45,974 nucleotides of DNA from Spirochaetaceae bacterium (GTDB lineage: Bacteria; Spirochaetota; Spirochaetia; SZUA-6; Fen-1364), in the NCBI GenBank assembly GCA_003141795.1, contig PLNO01000300.1, positions 53,755 to 99,728 of the forward strand, given 5' to 3'. Below the pieces are notes generated by a model that had not been told where the DNA came from, did no database searches, and saw nothing but the letters and a program-made list of their open reading frames with translations. Below are positions 26,413-34,097 of this stretch, one piece after another. A program made the position numbers and the translations under genes. The first letter of the stretch is position 1, and each line of letters begins with the position of its first letter.

Positions 26413-27252
26413 CTAACGCCGAAATGGCACGTGTATCGTCGTCGCCGCCGCCGCCTGCGCCCGCTCCGACCTTCTGTCGTATCGGGCAGTCGTCTTCGGG
26501 TCAGAATGGCCAAGGGTTCGCTGAACGACCAGCACATCGACGCCCTTGTCCATGAGGTCACCCGTGAGAGTCCTGCGGAGGTCATGCGGTGAGATTTCGG
26601 TCAGACCCGCCTGTCTTGCCCTCTTGTCGACGATGCAGTAGACGCTCTGGTCGGTCATGCCCTGACCCGTGAGCTGTCCGTCCTTTCGAGCCGACCAGAA
26701 GAGCCGCCCTTCGGCCTGGCCACGAATTCCGAGGTAGGCGCGCAACCAGTTGGCTGCGCCGTTACTCAGAAAGACCTTCCGCGGCTTGTTCCTCTTTCCG
26801 TAGACGCTGAGGATGACTTCCTCATCCTTGTCTTCGAGGTCCGCGATCTTCAGGGCGGAGCACTCGCTTCGACGCAACCCGCCCGCATACAGACACGAGA
26901 GGATTGCGCAATCGCGAGTGCCTGCGGGAGTCTCATCCTTCATCGTCGCGCGGAACAGAGCGTCGATCTCCCCGATAGACAAGGCACGCCCCGCTTGAGC
27001 ACTTTCGCCCGTCACCCTCGCGACGTCCTTGATGCGCATGAAGGCGTCGATGTCCATCAGACCCATCCGCCAGCACTCGCGACTGACCCCTTTGATGGCG
27101 GCCAGGATCTTGTTCACCGTCGCTGGAGCCTTTCCGTTCTCAGTCAGCTTAGTCTTGATCAGGACGACCTGTTCGTAGCGGAGGGAGCCCCAGTCCATCG
27201 TCGTGATTGTGAGCCCGCCGATCTCCGCGACATGTTCGAGAACGCCCTGCAT
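26413..27252 (-). CDS. Second tyrosine recombinase (Xer/integrase type)
   Basis: From the ATG at 27252 there are 279 residues with all catalytic parts: GLRRSE (Arg 127/128), SPHDLRR (His 223, Arg 226), TLGHSDPKTTARYDRR (His 249, Tyr 258). The frame stays open upstream, and the extra 41 codons (QICSPQTASTPAAG, PAFAYLGALKLSGRRT) look like the N-terminus of related integrases. The only well-placed start there is an ATC at 27375, four bases after AGGAG. So the true start is uncertain. Just before it lies a dif-like inverted repeat (27388-27411). It probably moved a second element into the island or recombines at that site. Confidence 0.85.
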   Translation of the reverse strand: MQGVLEHVAEIGGLTITTMDWGSLRYEQVVLIKTKLTENGKAPATVNKILAAIKGVSRECWRMGLMDIDAFMRIKDVARVTGESAQAGRALSIGEIDALFRATMKDETPAGTRDCAILSCLYAGGLRRSECSALKIADLEDKDEEVILSVYGKRNKPRKVFLSNGAANWLRAYLGIRGQAEGRLFWSARKDGQLTGQGMTDQSVYCIVDKRARQAGLTEISPHDLRRTLTGDLMDKGVDVLVVQRTLGHSDPKTTARYDRRSERAQAAAATTIHVPFRR

Positions 27253-27387
27253 GGTCCGTCTTCCGCTCAGCTTCAGGGCGCCCAGGTAGGCGAAGGCGGG
27301 ATTGGAAAGGCCCGCGGCAGGGGTTGAAGCGGTCTGGGGCGAGCAGATCTGGACGATTTCAACTTCGTTCTTGATGGTTCTCCTAAC

Positions 27388-27411
27388 TTGTGGGAAACCC
27401 TATTCCCATAA
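27388..27411. other. dif-like inverted repeat, candidate recombination core site
   Basis: Arms TTGTGGGAA and TTCCCATAA (8 of 9 paired positions) flank the six-base centre ACCCTA, the spacing of tyrosine recombinase core sites. CCTAAC occurs directly repeated on both sides (27382-27387 and 27412-27417). It is placed immediately upstream of the recombinase coding region, where attachment sites are common. Confidence 0.5.
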
Positions 27412-27465
27412 CCTAACTGATAGCGATTTTACCAGATCCCCCCTCAGAATCTCAGAAGAATCGAG

Positions 27466-27609
27466 TTGAAACTGACTACCGAAGTACATGAGCCGAAACG
27501 AGAACTGGATATGGAGTTCAAGGCCAAGGAACGGTGGCTCGCGGCGCATCCTCCAATCGGGCGGGTTGCGCCAAGGGACAACTTCGGGGAGACCTACTCC
27601 CCAGTTTGA
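27466..27609 (+). CDS. Possible small protein, 47 residues
   Basis: A TTG-started frame reads MKLTTEVHEPKRELDMEF and then KAKERWLAAHPPIGRVAPRD to a TGA at 27607. The charge pattern looks protein-like, and it fills a region otherwise without genes. The ribosome site is weak (GAG only), and no family is recognised. Confidence 0.3.
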   Translation: MKLTTEVHEPKRELDMEFKAKERWLAAHPPIGRVAPRDNFGETYSPV

Positions 27610-27693
27610 GCCCTCACGCCAACTTCTCCATCGACATGACTGCTTCTTCTCGACCTGTAAGGGGTGACCAAGGCCTCGTAGACCGTTGGACTC

Positions 27694-28731
27694 CTACTGC
27701 CCACTGGCCCTGCCCGCCTCCAGGACGAGCCAGTTGATGAGAGAAATACGGAAGAACCTGGCCGCCTCCTTCCTGACGCGGGACTCACTCAGCGCCTCGA
27801 TGGAGTTCTCTATTGTCCATGGGTCAATCTCCCCGAAAGTAAGCTGTCCTCGGTGGAGAATCTTGGAACGTCTCTTGTAGACCTCGTTCGCGAACTTCCC
27901 AACTTCCTGAGGGCTGTTCTTGTTTACCCTTTCAATCAACTCGCGGAACCTGCGCGTAGCGTGGTATATCTCCTGCCTGCACTCTGGATTGTGGCACCGC
28001 ACGATCTCGTCTTCTCGATGGTCAAAGCTGCTCAACGTCTCGATGGCGGATACACAAGCTGCGAAGGCGAGGCTCGGCGCGCTTTGGTCCAGTTCGAGGC
28101 CTTTCTGCAAGAGGAAGCAGGACGACAAGAAAACTCTGCCAGCCTCTTCTCCCAGGGAGTAGAAGCAGTCAAACAAGGCACTGACGTTGTCGGGCATCGT
28201 GAGCACTTCGGGACTCTGACCCACGACGAAAACGCCTGGCAGGTCGAGACCAAAGTACCTGTTCTTCTCAAGGAGCGGGATTCCTGGGACGGACGCACTC
28301 GAAAAACCTTGCACTACTCGGTCGAGCCCCTGGATGTAGGTTTGCGCTCCCCAGTAGAGCTTTCCCAGGCCGTCCGTTCCTGGGCCCAGCGGCGCGAACC
28401 AACTCTGACTGCCTATCGCGCTTCGCGAGTACTGGAATACGCGGCTTGTGCAGAAAGTCGAGAGGAGCAGCAGCACCTCGCGCCTTCGTTTCTGCGAGTC
28501 GTCGTAGTCGATGGTGCTTTCAATGTGAGGCACCGACGGGTTCAGTCGCGTCTCCGCAACGTCACGGACCGCATAGCTGAACTCCAGCAAGCATGGATGA
28601 TGGCCAATGATGCTGTCCAGCGACGGTGCTTCTTTCGGAGCTGGAAGCAGTTGGAAGATGTCTCGGTATCTGAAGAACCCGCTTACCTTTGCTTCCGAAA
28701 GGGCATACTCCTGACGAATCCTTTCCATCAT
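27694..28731 (-). CDS. HEPN-type putative ribonuclease with Cys/His motif
   Basis: The protein has 345 residues and starts MMERIRQEYALSE. Near the C-terminus RSKILH (Arg 288 to His 293) is the R-x4-H motif of HEPN ribonucleases, in the context VYKRRSKILHRG as in ApeA-like families. Just before it CHNPEC (Cys 246, Cys 251) with a following His may bind zinc, and SLAFAACVSAIETLSS is the helix that usually opens such domains. The N-terminal part has no recognised family and may sense a phage or cell signal. It is most likely an RNA-cutting abortive infection effector; the trigger is unknown. It starts close to the divergent gene at 29025. Confidence 0.7.
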   Translation of the reverse strand: MMERIRQEYALSEAKVSGFFRYRDIFQLLPAPKEAPSLDSIIGHHPCLLEFSYAVRDVAETRLNPSVPHIESTIDYDDSQKRRREVLLLLSTFCTSRVFQYSRSAIGSQSWFAPLGPGTDGLGKLYWGAQTYIQGLDRVVQGFSSASVPGIPLLEKNRYFGLDLPGVFVVGQSPEVLTMPDNVSALFDCFYSLGEEAGRVFLSSCFLLQKGLELDQSAPSLAFAACVSAIETLSSFDHREDEIVRCHNPECRQEIYHATRRFRELIERVNKNSPQEVGKFANEVYKRRSKILHRGQLTFGEIDPWTIENSIEALSESRVRKEAARFFRISLINWLVLEAGRASGQ

Positions 28732-29024
28732 GATTCATTCCTATAGCACGAGTAGCAGATGAGCCCAAGAGAGAGTCAGCGAGGTCAGGGCGCCAATCGG
28801 GACAGGGCCACTGTCGCCCTATGGATCTGGTCGGAGACGATCGGCTCCAAAGCCAGCACTGCCGCGGCGAACGTTTATTGTCAGTCCAGTCGAGCAACTG
28901 ACCAGTCAGCTCGAATCAGGAAGGCAACAGGCAAAGCTTCCTTTGATTGTATGCGAAGAGGATAGCGGCCTATCAGGACGACCATCAACTTGAAAGCATA
29001 CGGCCGTCGGGGCACAATCAATCC

Positions 29025-29708
29025 GTGGAATCGAGACGCCTTCTGAAGCTACGTTCTCTTTTGGATCTGCACCTGACCGAGAAGCGCATCAAAACCTACC
29101 TCGATGAGGTCGCGAGCGAGTACCGATTCGGAGACGCGAGCTGGTACCTCTATCGCCTGATGGTCAGCACGCCCCAGGTAGACTTTTCCGACGACTACTT
29201 CGAGATGATGTATGCCGTCCTGAAGTCGTGGGGCATGAACAACAGGGGGGCCAGGATGGCAGCTTTCGAGCAAATGAAGACCTCGATCTTGCGTTCTCGA
29301 TCTACTATCAAGGAGCTCTCAACCCTGCGGTTGGAGAAGGCAAGGTCTCTGACAGAAGGCTCTGTCCACGACAAGCTAAAGGAACTCTTTGAAACCCTGG
29401 TACTGGTTCAAGAGGGCAAACCGAAGTTCGTCACATTCGCAAAGACAATGCACTTTCTCTGCCCACATCTCGTCGCACCAATGGACAGGCGCAACACGCT
29501 GGTCTTCTTCAGGAAGAACGAGGCCGCCTTGCCCAAGGGGAACCGTCAGTTTGACTTGTTCATCGAGATCATGGAGCAGTATAGGCAACTCAGCTCCACC
29601 TTCAACTTGAACAAGTTCAAGGATAGCAGGTGGAACCTGAGCGTACCCAAGATATGCGACAACATCGTCATTGGCTACCGTCGGCTCAACGGCGCGAACG
29701 GACTGTAG
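29025..29708 (+). CDS. Hypothetical protein with LHFL-type core, 227 residues
   Basis: GTG 29025 is the likely start; the frame could begin at TTG 28947. No strong ribosome site is visible. The protein is helical and basic (ESRRLLKLRSLLDLHL, RGARMAAFEQMKTSIL). A central segment, KFVTFAKTMHFLCPHLVAPMD followed by RR-NTLVFF, resembles a motif found in several uncharacterised defence-island proteins ('K-LHFL-P--F-PIDR'). Function is unknown. It converges with the Dph6-like gene, 35 bases away. Confidence 0.55.
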   Translation: MESRRLLKLRSLLDLHLTEKRIKTYLDEVASEYRFGDASWYLYRLMVSTPQVDFSDDYFEMMYAVLKSWGMNNRGARMAAFEQMKTSILRSRSTIKELSTLRLEKARSLTEGSVHDKLKELFETLVLVQEGKPKFVTFAKTMHFLCPHLVAPMDRRNTLVFFRKNEAALPKGNRQFDLFIEIMEQYRQLSSTFNLNKFKDSRWNLSVPKICDNIVIGYRRLNGANGL

Positions 29709-29743
29709 GTAAGGACCCGTGCTCGACCACTGAGACCTGATGA

Positions 29744-30430
29744 TCAGGACGGCTCGCCCTCTGGCACCAAGTCGCAGAAGTAGAATCTCTCGTCCCGCAG
29801 GACCTTCTCCCCGACCAAGAACCGCACCGCCCTGCTGAAGATCGGACCGTCGTAGACGAACGAGTGGAACTCTCCGTTCTCGCCGCACGGATCGACGGTC
29901 GCTGGCAACTCAGTGAGGAATTCCTCGTTGATCGTTCTGCCGACGAACTCCTGGCCGAGCACTTTGGTGTCAACGCAGGTCGTGACGGCTCTAAACCCAA
30001 GGGCCCCGAGCGAGCGCGCCAGTTCTGTTGTGTTGCTTTTCCACAGCGGGAAGACGGCCCTCATCCCCGCCAAGGCGAGTTTCTCCTCGCGATATTTTCT
30101 CAGGTCCTCCAGGAAGATGTCTCCGAAGACGACCGTCTCGACGCCTTGGTCCTTGTACTTCGCGAGAGCCCTGGCCATGTTCGCCTCGTAGACCTCGTTC
30201 GAGGCGTCTTTCGGGATGAGCACCTGCTCCAGCGGGAACCCCAGAGAGGCGGCCTGCTGCTCAAGCAGGACCCGCCGAACCCCGTGCATCGAGATGCGGT
30301 CATAGTCCTCGGTCACGGTAGTCAGAAGGGCGGCGACGCTGTAGGCCCCGCTCTTCAACACCTCATACAGGGCGAGGGCGCTGTCTTTACCGCCGCTCCA
30401 GGAGACCAGTACTGCTTCTTTGGGCTGCAT
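29744..30430 (-). CDS. Dph6-like N-type ATP pyrophosphatase
   Basis: The protein has 228 residues. SGGKDS at 12-17 is the PP-loop of N-type ATP pyrophosphatases, after VLVSW. RISMHGVRRVLLEQQAASLG and VVFGDIFLEDLRKYREE match the diphthine-ammonia ligase (Dph6/COG2102) family, and TTCVDTKVLGQEFVGR with DPCGENGEFHSFVYDG are its C-terminal signatures. Bacteria have no diphthamide, so bacterial members amidate or adenylate another acceptor, which is unknown. It is the last gene of the leftward cluster, six bases after the exonuclease, and may modify a nucleotide, protein or DNA in step with it. Confidence 0.85.
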   Translation of the reverse strand: MQPKEAVLVSWSGGKDSALALYEVLKSGAYSVAALLTTVTEDYDRISMHGVRRVLLEQQAASLGFPLEQVLIPKDASNEVYEANMARALAKYKDQGVETVVFGDIFLEDLRKYREEKLALAGMRAVFPLWKSNTTELARSLGALGFRAVTTCVDTKVLGQEFVGRTINEEFLTELPATVDPCGENGEFHSFVYDGPIFSRAVRFLVGEKVLRDERFYFCDLVPEGEPS

Positions 30431-30436
30431 CGAGCC

Positions 30437-30958
30437 CTACGCCTTCACGCCGAACTTGCTGATGATCGTGAGGAACGCCTCCGCATTCCCAGCGGCGTCT
30501 TCTACAGCCTTGTGGGAGTGTCTGGTCTGTCGTAGGCCTTTGAAATTCTTGGAGAAGCTGCGCTCGACGCCCTTATAGAACGAGCCGAGGTTCGTGGATG
30601 AGTGACCGAAGGGGTTTTTCCCCAGGAAATGGTGGAAGTACCAACATGTGAACATCCAGTCGTAGCCGTTGTTGTCGGAGATGAACATGGGCCGCTCAGG
30701 GCTCTCGCGCCTTATCCACTCGGCGAAGGCCGACATTACCTTCTCGGGATCGTCAAAGGCCAATGTCTGCTCGTGGGTGTAGCCTGAAACGGCGAGGGCC
30801 TCGGGAAGGAACTTCTCTGAGATCGGCCGCAGGTTGGCACTGAACCTCTTGTTCAGGTCCTGCTTGGCGATGTCGACCACGACTGCCCCGATCTCAATCA
30901 TCGAATAGTCGCCAGGTATTGGGCCGTCCGCTTCGATGTCGACCATGATCCACGACAC
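30437..30958 (-). CDS. DnaQ/RNase T-like 3'-5' exonuclease
   Basis: The protein has 173 residues. The DEDDh motifs are VDIEADG (Asp 7, Glu 9, Exo I), SDNNGYDWMF (Exo II) and HSHKAVEDA (His 149 to Asp 154, Exo III). This is a small free-standing nuclease of the RNase T/oligoribonuclease type that trims 3' ends of RNA or single-stranded DNA. The start at 30958 gives a protein beginning at the first strand (MSWIMVDIE). It overlaps nothing and is six bases before the Dph6-like gene, suggesting one mRNA. Confidence 0.85.
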   Translation of the reverse strand: MSWIMVDIEADGPIPGDYSMIEIGAVVVDIAKQDLNKRFSANLRPISEKFLPEALAVSGYTHEQTLAFDDPEKVMSAFAEWIRRESPERPMFISDNNGYDWMFTCWYFHHFLGKNPFGHSSTNLGSFYKGVERSFSKNFKGLRQTRHSHKAVEDAAGNAEAFLTIISKFGVKA

Positions 30959-31081
30959 TTCTTACCCTCCCGACCTGCCCTTGGGCACTCGTGATGCATC
31001 CTATCATATCCCCCAGGCTCACCTCCGCGTTCCAGGCTCGCGACGGCACTGCGCGGTTGGAGCGATCCTGCACGTGCCACT

Positions 31082-31342
31082 TCAGTCGAAGGTGGAGTCG
31101 AGTTCTTCTCCCCGACCCTCGCGTCCTCGATAGTCAAACCAAAGACTGTGGCCATCCACGACGAGCGCTACATCGTGGCGCGCCCAGTGTGGGTCGTCGA
31201 GCAGAGCCTCCCACGTGTCGAAGAGCGACAAGAGGTTATCAAACTCCACATGAAGCAGTTCAGGAGGGTCCGTGTGGAGGCGGGCTGACACTCCTGGATG
31301 AGCCGAGAGGAATCTCCGAATGTCCTCCTCGATCGCCTCCAT
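31082..31342 (-). CDS. Hypothetical protein, 86 residues
   Basis: It starts MEAIEEDIRRFLSAHPGVS and has regular acidic character. A possible ribosome site AGAGGCAG lies just upstream. It continues with LLSLFDTWEALLDDPHW and ends in GREGRGEELDSTFD. It could be a small antitoxin-like or accessory protein of the leftward cluster, but no family is recognised. Confidence 0.5.
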   Translation of the reverse strand: MEAIEEDIRRFLSAHPGVSARLHTDPPELLHVEFDNLLSLFDTWEALLDDPHWARHDVALVVDGHSLWFDYRGREGRGEELDSTFD

Positions 31343-31457
31343 GACTGCCTCTGGCGGAGTCCTCAGCGTGATCCGAGTCCTGCAAGGATCAGTGTTCTGT
31401 CCCGAGTCTCCGATGCGCTGGGTCAGTTGGTGCCTCCGTGCACAGCCGCTCTCGTCT

Positions 31458-32138
31458 CTACCAACTGTGCTTTGGTCCCTTGTCGTCCTCTGAGGCCCTT
31501 TCTGTTCGGGTCTTGATGCCTTGTGGCTCGCCTGCCTCCTGACCTAGTACAAGTGAAGTTGTCTTGGAGGAGTCTATGCCACTGTTCGTTTTCGCCCAGG
31601 TAGGCGTGATCGGGTTCAGGTAGACAGCGAGTGCTTCCTTTTGATCGGCTACATCATGAGCCTTGATCAGTTTGGCGAACAGAGTCCCTTCCAAGCGCAG
31701 CGAGCCTGCATGAGCAGACAGGCTCACCGCAGGTGTTCCCAACGCCTCTTCCGACCGAATGCCTCCCGCTCCGCTAATGATATGCGCGGCCAAGGCTGTC
31801 GAAGAGGCCGTCTGCTTTGCCAACTCCGATACGGCCTTGCCAGTCGTTTTCTCAACGTCGTGTGCCACGCCTTCGACCAAGAGTTCCGTTTGTTTTGCCT
31901 CTTCAGGGAACGCCTTCTCCACAATGGCAAGCAGCCTGGCGATTTGGCGCCCCTGGGCTTCGATGGTTGCTCGCTGGTCGCGGTTTTCCCGCGCCTGGCG
32001 TCTACCCCTGATGCCGCTTCTTATAGCAATGAAGACTGAGAAGGCAAAGGGAATGGAGAAGGCACCCCTGTTGAAAAGAAACGTGCCGACAGCACTCACA
32101 GAATTCGAAGCCGACGACCACAACTGTCCCCAGTCCAT
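31458..32138 (-). CDS. Hypothetical membrane-anchored protein, 226 residues
   Basis: The N-terminus has one hydrophobic segment (GTFLFNRGAFSIPFAFSVFIA) followed by a basic stretch (RSGIRGRRQAREN) typical of a cytoplasmic stop-transfer. A coiled-coil (about residues 50-85) and an Ala-rich segment follow. The rest is soluble with no recognised motif. It is within the leftward cluster; it may hold a neighbour at the membrane. Confidence 0.55.
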   Translation of the reverse strand: MDWGQLWSSASNSVSAVGTFLFNRGAFSIPFAFSVFIAIRSGIRGRRQARENRDQRATIEAQGRQIARLLAIVEKAFPEEAKQTELLVEGVAHDVEKTTGKAVSELAKQTASSTALAAHIISGAGGIRSEEALGTPAVSLSAHAGSLRLEGTLFAKLIKAHDVADQKEALAVYLNPITPTWAKTNSGIDSSKTTSLVLGQEAGEPQGIKTRTERASEDDKGPKHSW

Positions 32139-32255
32139 GGCTTACCCTAGGGTCGACCGTTCAACCTGTCAACACGGCGATGAACGACTCCGCAACAGGC
32201 AGGGCACCGAATTGCCATTGTCGTGATCGCCACACTTTTCGGACGGTATGCTGGT

Positions 32256-32576
32256 TCACACGCGAGAAAGCGCCTCCCAGATGAGATGGCCATAGGAAAG
32301 CGGGGCAGCGCGAACTGCGTCGCTGTCGATCTGGCGAACACCAGAGACGACCACGCGCGCACTTTCCTTCCTGAAGTAGAGCCTGACTGCTTGCGCGATG
32401 ACTTCGTCCCTGTCCATCCTGAACCTCGCGGCGAAGGCGCGAAGAAGGTTGTTGTGGTCGGTCACGTTGTTGCTGGACGCCAGCCCCCGCCCGCGGTGCA
32501 CGATGATACGCCCACACCCTTCAAGCTTGCCATCGTCTATCGCGCCTTCCTTGAAGAGCACCCGCATCACACCCAC
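32256..32576 (-). CDS. Hypothetical small protein, 106 residues
   Basis: The frame starts at GTG 32576 with AAGGA just upstream, or at ATG 32567. It contains LEGCGRIIVHRGRGLASSN, then ALLRAFAARFRMDRDEVIAQ-like helical residues (LLRAFAARFRMDRDEVIAQA) and VRLYFRKESARVVVSG, suggesting a compact alpha/beta protein. A short overlapping frame, 32637-32521, continues into it in another phase (see the 32521 entry). No family is recognised. Confidence 0.5.
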   Translation of the reverse strand: MGVMRVLFKEGAIDDGKLEGCGRIIVHRGRGLASSNNVTDHNNLLRAFAARFRMDRDEVIAQAVRLYFRKESARVVVSGVRQIDSDAVRAAPLSYGHLIWEALSRV

Positions 32577-32637
32577 TCAGTCCTTCTTCCAATTGATCCA
32601 CGTGTTTCTTTCTGATGCCAAAGATGCCTCCGATCAT
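32521..32637 (-). CDS. Possible tiny frame coupled to upstream ORF (38 residues)
   Basis: ATG 32637 overlaps the stop of the 60-residue frame at 32634 by four bases (ATGA), and its first 20 codons (MIGGIFGIRKKHVDQLEEGL) look protein-like. After that it runs out of phase with the gene starting at 32576. It may be the true N-terminus of that gene joined by a frameshift. Both possibilities are weak. Confidence 0.3.
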   Translation of the reverse strand: MIGGIFGIRKKHVDQLEEGLSGCDAGALQGRRDRRWQA

Positions 32638-32816
32638 CTCCGCAGCGCAAGCGGCGTCGCTTCAACCACCGCGGGCGACTTCGCAAGCAGATGGTCCGCC
32701 GAAACGGTACGGGCCGTCTCAAGTCCGCACCCCCGCCTGTGGAACATGACGTTGACCAAGGCCTTTTTCTTGACGAGTTCAGGAATGACACTCAACGATT
32801 CCGCAGACCTGTCCAA
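32634..32816 (-). CDS. Possible small protein, 60 residues
   Basis: A TTG-started frame (MDRSAESLSVIPELVKKKAL) has coding-like codon use and a four-base overlap with the next tiny frame at its end. There is no clear ribosome site. It lies 30 bases after the nuclease stop, in the same phase. Support is mainly from position. Confidence 0.3.
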   Translation of the reverse strand: MDRSAESLSVIPELVKKKALVNVMFHRRGCGLETARTVSADHLLAKSPAVVEATPLALRR

Positions 32817-32846
32817 GCGCTGATATGCGTCGTGTGCAGTTACCTG

Positions 32847-33311
32847 TTATCCCGTCTCCACGCTCTTGGTTGCGATCCGCAAGGGCCACTGCTTGGTGCT
32901 CACCTTTCCCTCAGCATTCACTCGACAAACCTCGAACCGTACCCTCCCCGTCTTGAACGCACCCGCGATTGCTTTCTGGTAGGGCGTCAGGGCCGACGCA
33001 CCCTGCTTCACCTCAAGAAGAACCACTTCGAGCTCATCGCCATCCCCCGCATTGTCGCGAAGGTTTGTGTAGCCGCTGAACACGACGTAGTCGACGGGAT
33101 CTCCGAGAAACCTGGCGTCGGATGCCTCGTATTCGAAGCCAGGCAGCAGAGGGGCCATCTGCTCTGTGATCCTACCCTTCAGAGTATGCCTGCTTTGGTC
33201 GACACTCCGCTTGCGCGCTTCAGCCACGTCGTGGGCATGCTCGGCGAGCATCTCTTCGATCCTCGTCCGCATCTCTGCCAGTCGCCTGCGAAAAACAAGA
33301 ACCAGAAACAC
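32847..33311 (-). CDS. COG4741-type Holliday junction resolvase-related nuclease
   Basis: From GTG 33311 there are 154 residues: FLVLVFRRRLAEM, a helical linker, SVDQSRHTLKGRITEQMAPL, then YEASDARFLGDPVDYVVF and VVLLEVKQGASALTPYQK, then GRVRFEVCRV. The Asp of GDPVDY and Glu-x-Lys of LEVKQG form a PD-(D/E)XK core, as in predicted endonucleases related to archaeal Holliday junction resolvases, which normally carry an N-terminal membrane helix. That helix (ILTTLSIILFALLVFL) is present in frame upstream, but the only start there is ATC 33359 after GGGGAGG. The upstream gene ends at 33364, so coupling is likely. It probably acts on branched or invading DNA at the membrane. Confidence 0.75.
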   Translation of the reverse strand: MFLVLVFRRRLAEMRTRIEEMLAEHAHDVAEARKRSVDQSRHTLKGRITEQMAPLLPGFEYEASDARFLGDPVDYVVFSGYTNLRDNAGDGDELEVVLLEVKQGASALTPYQKAIAGAFKTGRVRFEVCRVNAEGKVSTKQWPLRIATKSVETG

Positions 33312-33363
33312 CAGGAGTGCGAACAGGATGATCGAAAGCGTCGTGAGAATGGCAACGATGACT

Positions 33364-33939
33364 TCAACCTCCCCTTTCCGCTCGATGATGGTGCAGGTAG
33401 ACGAGCCTGCGGCTCTTCGGCTTCTCCGCGACTAGATGGAGTTCGTCCGCATGATCCTCAAGAAAGCGATAAGCGTCGCTGGCTACTGCTGCATCTTTGC
33501 ACACGAGAGCCAAGGTTCCGCGCGCCTCGTTCCCAACGACATCGACATCAGCCAGCGCCGAAGCCGCTCTTTCGGCCGCACGCACTGCCTCGGTCCAATC
33601 GACAAGATCTCCGACGGGGTCGGGTGGGGGCGTGACGTCGACTCCGCGGCCCTTTCCCACGTCGCCGTCGCTCAACTCCACCTCAGATGAACTGCTGCTC
33701 TCGACGATGTGGTACGCAATCAGGAGCGCCTCCCGCATGTAGTCCGACTCGCCCCTCTTTACCATCTTGAGGGCGACGGCCATCGGGAGCGTGTAGCGGT
33801 CACTCGGGTCGTCGCCGAAGCGGGCTGTCAGCAGATCATCAGAGGCCCCGCAGAAATAGAGGTCGTAGGGGCGCACTCCGACGACCGTCGAGCTCAGAAA
33901 TCTGCATCGAGAACAGTCGTGTGCAAATCTTGGCTTCAT
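33364..33939 (-). CDS. Hypothetical protein with Cys motif, 191 residues
   Basis: The first gene of the leftward cluster starts at ATG 33939 (MKPRFAHDCSRCRFLSS); a GTG at 33945 or the frame to 33978 is possible. CSRC (Cys 9 and 12) and YDLYFCG suggest a metal site near the N-terminus, followed by RFGDDPSDRYTLPMAVALK. The middle is acidic and Ser-rich (SSSSSEVELSDGD), the rest helical and Ala-rich, ending in basic LVYLHHHRAERGG. No known family is recognised. Its stop is five bases before the ATC codon of the next gene. Confidence 0.6.
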   Translation of the reverse strand: MKPRFAHDCSRCRFLSSTVVGVRPYDLYFCGASDDLLTARFGDDPSDRYTLPMAVALKMVKRGESDYMREALLIAYHIVESSSSSEVELSDGDVGKGRGVDVTPPPDPVGDLVDWTEAVRAAERAASALADVDVVGNEARGTLALVCKDAAVASDAYRFLEDHADELHLVAEKPKSRRLVYLHHHRAERGG

Positions 33940-34097
33940 ATTCACGAGACATTCTATCAAAAGGTCCCCCGAAATCAAAATCGAATGCCGCGCGACCGAG
34001 GCCTACTCCTGCCAGCCCCCCCGCTATCTATCCTCGCGAGTGGCGACGACTTGCTTCCGATCATCAGAACGGGGAAAATGAGATAAGGAGGCCTCGG

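Noticed and set aside
27461..27476. GAGTTGAAAC as a third CRISPR repeat end
   Set aside because: Only ten bases match, no hairpin precedes it, and it lies at the start of a possible small frame.
28740..28768. Promoter TTGGGC-17-TATAGG for the HEPN gene
   Set aside because: Spacing is good and there is an extended -10, but it would put the start one or two bases before the ATG, so it would need a leaderless mRNA; not secure enough to annotate.
33921..34097. N-terminal extension of the RNase H frame
   Set aside because: It overlaps the divergent gene at 33939 and the strong AAGGAGG points to GTG 34098.
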